A DNA stretch of 44,974 nt, taken from positions 1 through 44,974 of the forward strand of contig CAJQIC010000008.1 in assembly GCA_905478335.1 (NCBI GenBank). Direction: 5' to 3'. Source of the stretch: an uncultured Bacteroidia bacterium (GTDB lineage: Bacteria; Bacteroidota; Bacteroidia; NS11-12g; UBA9320). Below, piece by piece: positions 43,491 through 44,974 of the stretch (the first letter of the stretch is position 1; each line of letters opens with the position of its first letter). Both the position numbers and the translations under genes were made by a program. The notes beneath the pieces are model-generated. The model was not told the origin of the DNA. It ran no database searches and saw only the letters and a list, made by a program, of their open reading frames with translations.

Positions 43491-44042
43491 TTATTTTTTA
43501 GGAAATTTCATCCTGTAATCAACGGATATATTACCCTTACTAATATCTGTTAGTTTGCCTTTAATTAACCGTCGCTTTAAAGCAGAAATATGGTCAATAA
43601 ATAACACGCCTTCAATGTGGTCATACTCATGCTGGATTACACGGGCCGTCATTCCATCAAAGGTTTCTTCATAGGTATGAAAATCAAGATCTTGGAACCT
43701 AATTTTTATGGTTGCGTTACGGTCAACATTTTCTCTGATGTGGGGAATACTTAGGCAACCCTCCCCGAACGTCCACGCATCGTCGTATTCGTCTAACATT
43801 TCAGCGTTTATAAACACCCTACGCTGTCCTACAGATTCATCGTCATACATGTGCGTGCTGTCAATAACAAACAAACGAATATCTTTTCCAATTTGCGGAG
43901 CTGCTAAACCAACTCCGTTAGACGCATCCATGGTTTCCATCATGTTTTCAACCAATAGACCCAAATCAGGGTAATCGCTGTCGATGGGCTTACACATTTT
44001 TCGTAAAACGCCGTCTCCAAAAGCACGAATGGGTAGAATCAT
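43491..44042 (-). CDS. def: Peptide deformylase
   Basis: The 183-residue metalloenzyme removes the formyl group from the N-terminal methionine of new proteins. The three family motifs are GVGLAAPQIG (43-52), EGCLSIP with the metal Cys, and QHEYDHIEGVLFID with HExxH. It is a type I/II-like bacterial form of typical length. Its start overlaps the ruvX stop by 4 bp, so it is translationally coupled. Confidence 0.97.
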   Translation of the reverse strand: MILPIRAFGDGVLRKMCKPIDSDYPDLGLLVENMMETMDASNGVGLAAPQIGKDIRLFVIDSTHMYDDESVGQRRVFINAEMLDEYDDAWTFGEGCLSIPHIRENVDRNATIKIRFQDLDFHTYEETFDGMTARVIQHEYDHIEGVLFIDHISALKRRLIKGKLTDISKGNISVDYRMKFPKK

Positions 44043-44452
44043 ATTCTATTCTCTAAATAATCCTGCAAAATTAAGCCTGCACTCGTGGAATCCAATAATG
44101 ATTTGTCGCGCCTTTGTTTCTTTTTAACCCCACTATCAATTAGCGCTTGCATGGCCATTTTAGAAGTATAACGCTCATCGCATCTCGCAAAAGGCATGTC
44201 GGGTAGTTTCTCTTTAAGCTTGTCGATAAATTTCAAGATTACAGTTTCTACGTCCGACAATTCACCTGACATGCGAAAAGGTTGTCCAACCACAATCGTT
44301 TCTACTTCTTCCCGCTTACAATAGTCCGTAATAAACGCAACGGCTTCTTTGTTGGTTACAGTCGTTAAAGGACTTGCAATAATCTGAAGGGGGTCCGTAG
44401 AGGCGATCCCTACCCGTTTCATTCCAAAGTCTATTGCGATTATTCTTGCCAT
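44039..44452 (-). CDS. ruvX: Putative pre-16S rRNA nuclease YqgF/RuvX
   Basis: A 137-residue RNase-H-fold protein of the YqgF family, needed for 16S rRNA 5' maturation in Escherichia coli and once proposed as a Holliday junction resolvase. Motifs seen are MARIIAIDFGMKRVGIASTDP, with the first Asp, VVGQPF, and CDERYTSKMA followed by KSLLDSTSAGLILQDYL. The frame opens 18 bp earlier, but ATG 44450-44452 gives the conserved start. Overlap of 4 bp with def. A near -7 box (CATATTTG) lies 14 nt upstream. Confidence 0.94.
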   Translation of the reverse strand: MARIIAIDFGMKRVGIASTDPLQIIASPLTTVTNKEAVAFITDYCKREEVETIVVGQPFRMSGELSDVETVILKFIDKLKEKLPDMPFARCDERYTSKMAMQALIDSGVKKKQRRDKSLLDSTSAGLILQDYLENRI

Positions 44453-44670
44453 TGGTGCAAAGAAACGCAAATATGCCCGAGTATGGCGTATGGAGAATAT
44501 ACGTTTATGTAAATGTCAACCGAACAAATATTGAGACTAACCTCTATTCTGAACCTAATCACATGGTGCAATTGGAATGATTACTTGACCGTTAAGCCAT
44601 CAATTGCATTAAGTTAGTAAACTACACAATGATTCAAATGTCTGCACTGCATGCTAGAACCAGTCGTTGA

Positions 44671-44859
44671 TTAGTCGTGCGTGACCAAAATTCGCTGAAT
44701 AACAACTTCATCACCGATACTCATTTTACAAACGTATATACCCGAATTCAGTGTAGAAACGTCTAAATCAGATTGGTGTGCTCCAACATTTTGTAATGAA
44801 TTCAGAACAACTTGTATTTCTTTTCCTGACAAATCATACAGGCCTATATGTGTAAAATG
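44671..44859 (-). pseudogene. Orphan T9SS type A sorting-domain fragment
   Basis: The minus strand encodes 62 residues ending at TAA (44671-44673): GLYDLSGKEIQVVLNSL, then LDVSTLNSGIYVCKMSIGDEVVIQRILVTHD. This is the typical C-terminal sorting signal (strand YDLSGKEI, then LNSGIYVCKM and a C-terminal basic strand). The frame is closed by TGA at 44860-44862 on its 5' side and there is no start codon, so only a remnant of a larger secreted protein remains, unless a frameshift joins it to sequence beyond 44862. In 44863-44974 no continuation is obvious. Confidence 0.7.
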
Positions 44860-44910
44860 TCAGCCTAATGTTTACCACTTAAGAGATAAAGTTAAGTAAC
44901 AGTTTATTAT

Positions 44911-44930
44911 CTTGAAAGACGTCTTTCAAG
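44911..44930. promoter_or_regulatory. Perfect 20-bp palindrome
   Basis: CTTGAAAGAC is followed directly by its reverse complement GTCTTTCAAG. There is no loop and no T run, so it is more like a dimeric repressor operator than a terminator. It lies 30 bp before the ATG at 44961. Confidence 0.6.
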
Positions 44931-44960
44931 GCTTTATCAAATCTTAAAAAGTAAATAATA

Positions 44961-44974
44961 ATGGGAAAAGTAGG
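44961..44974 (+). CDS. Possible start of a gene running off the window
   Basis: ATGGGAAAAGTAGG begins a frame reading MGKV before the window ends. It is preceded by an AT-rich stretch and the 20-bp palindrome, which is the only support. Too short to name. Confidence 0.3.

Noticed and set aside
44961-44974. Naming the gene at the right edge (for example dnaK) from MGKV
   Set aside because: Four to five residues fit many genes; no further sequence is available.

Overview
The window comes from a member of the Bacteroidota, most probably Flavobacteriales. The support is: type IX secretion (T9SS) C-terminal sorting domains, a GldL/GldM-type motor pair, DUF5683 next to parAB, GTG/TTG starts without Shine-Dalgarno sequences, and repeated matches to the Bacteroidota -7 promoter box TAnnTTTG just upstream of starts (ribD, a hydroxyacyl-CoA dehydrogenase, the parA/parB cluster, an AsmA-like gene, rplS, valS, an LptF/G-like gene, trmD). 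No rRNA, tRNA, CRISPR array, phage or transposase gene was seen.

Layout. 0-6.4 kb (+): ribD, EamA transporter, YigZ protein, T9SS-secreted metalloprotease, pterin dehydratase, polysaccharide-deacetylase-like protein, DUF2809 membrane protein, all tightly packed. 6.4-10.4 kb (-): 3-hydroxyacyl-CoA dehydrogenase, then UPF0173 hydrolase-parA-parB-DUF5683. 10.4-22.6 kb: mixed-strand housekeeping genes (peptide-binding lipoprotein, two pseudouridine synthases, SPFH protein, cinA, glycosyltransferase, murB, pruA), a very Cys-rich small lipoprotein, and an 8-bp tandem repeat that starts inside a stop codon context. 22.8-27.2 kb (+): an orphan GldL-GldM motor pair followed by a beta-helix/outer-membrane beta-barrel protein, without gldK or gldN. 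27.2-29.9 kb: a large AsmA-like protein. 30-36 kb (+): rplS, valS, LptF/G-like permease, glycosyltransferase. 36.5-39 kb (-): DUF58 and MoxR. 39.2-42.2 kb (+): dnaN, an unknown lipoprotein, trmD. 42.6-44.5 kb (-): UbiA, def, ruvX. The right end holds an orphan T9SS sorting-domain remnant and a perfect 20-bp palindrome before a gene that runs off the window.

Two things stand out. First, three reading-frame lesions lie within 5 kb in and beside the orphan GldLM locus (in-frame TGA in gldL, a frame change between beta-helix and beta-barrel, in-frame TAG in the AsmA-like gene), while the other genes look intact. The ancestral locus looks like a proton-driven inner-membrane motor coupled to an unusual outer-membrane partner, now perhaps decaying. 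Second, two ~400-bp non-coding repeat elements (36121-36518 and 42215-42628) sit in convergent intergenic gaps. They have the same interior in the same orientation but exchanged, reverse-complemented ends, with internal stems kept by wobble pairs. This indicates an inverted interior or exchanged ends and possibly a structured RNA.
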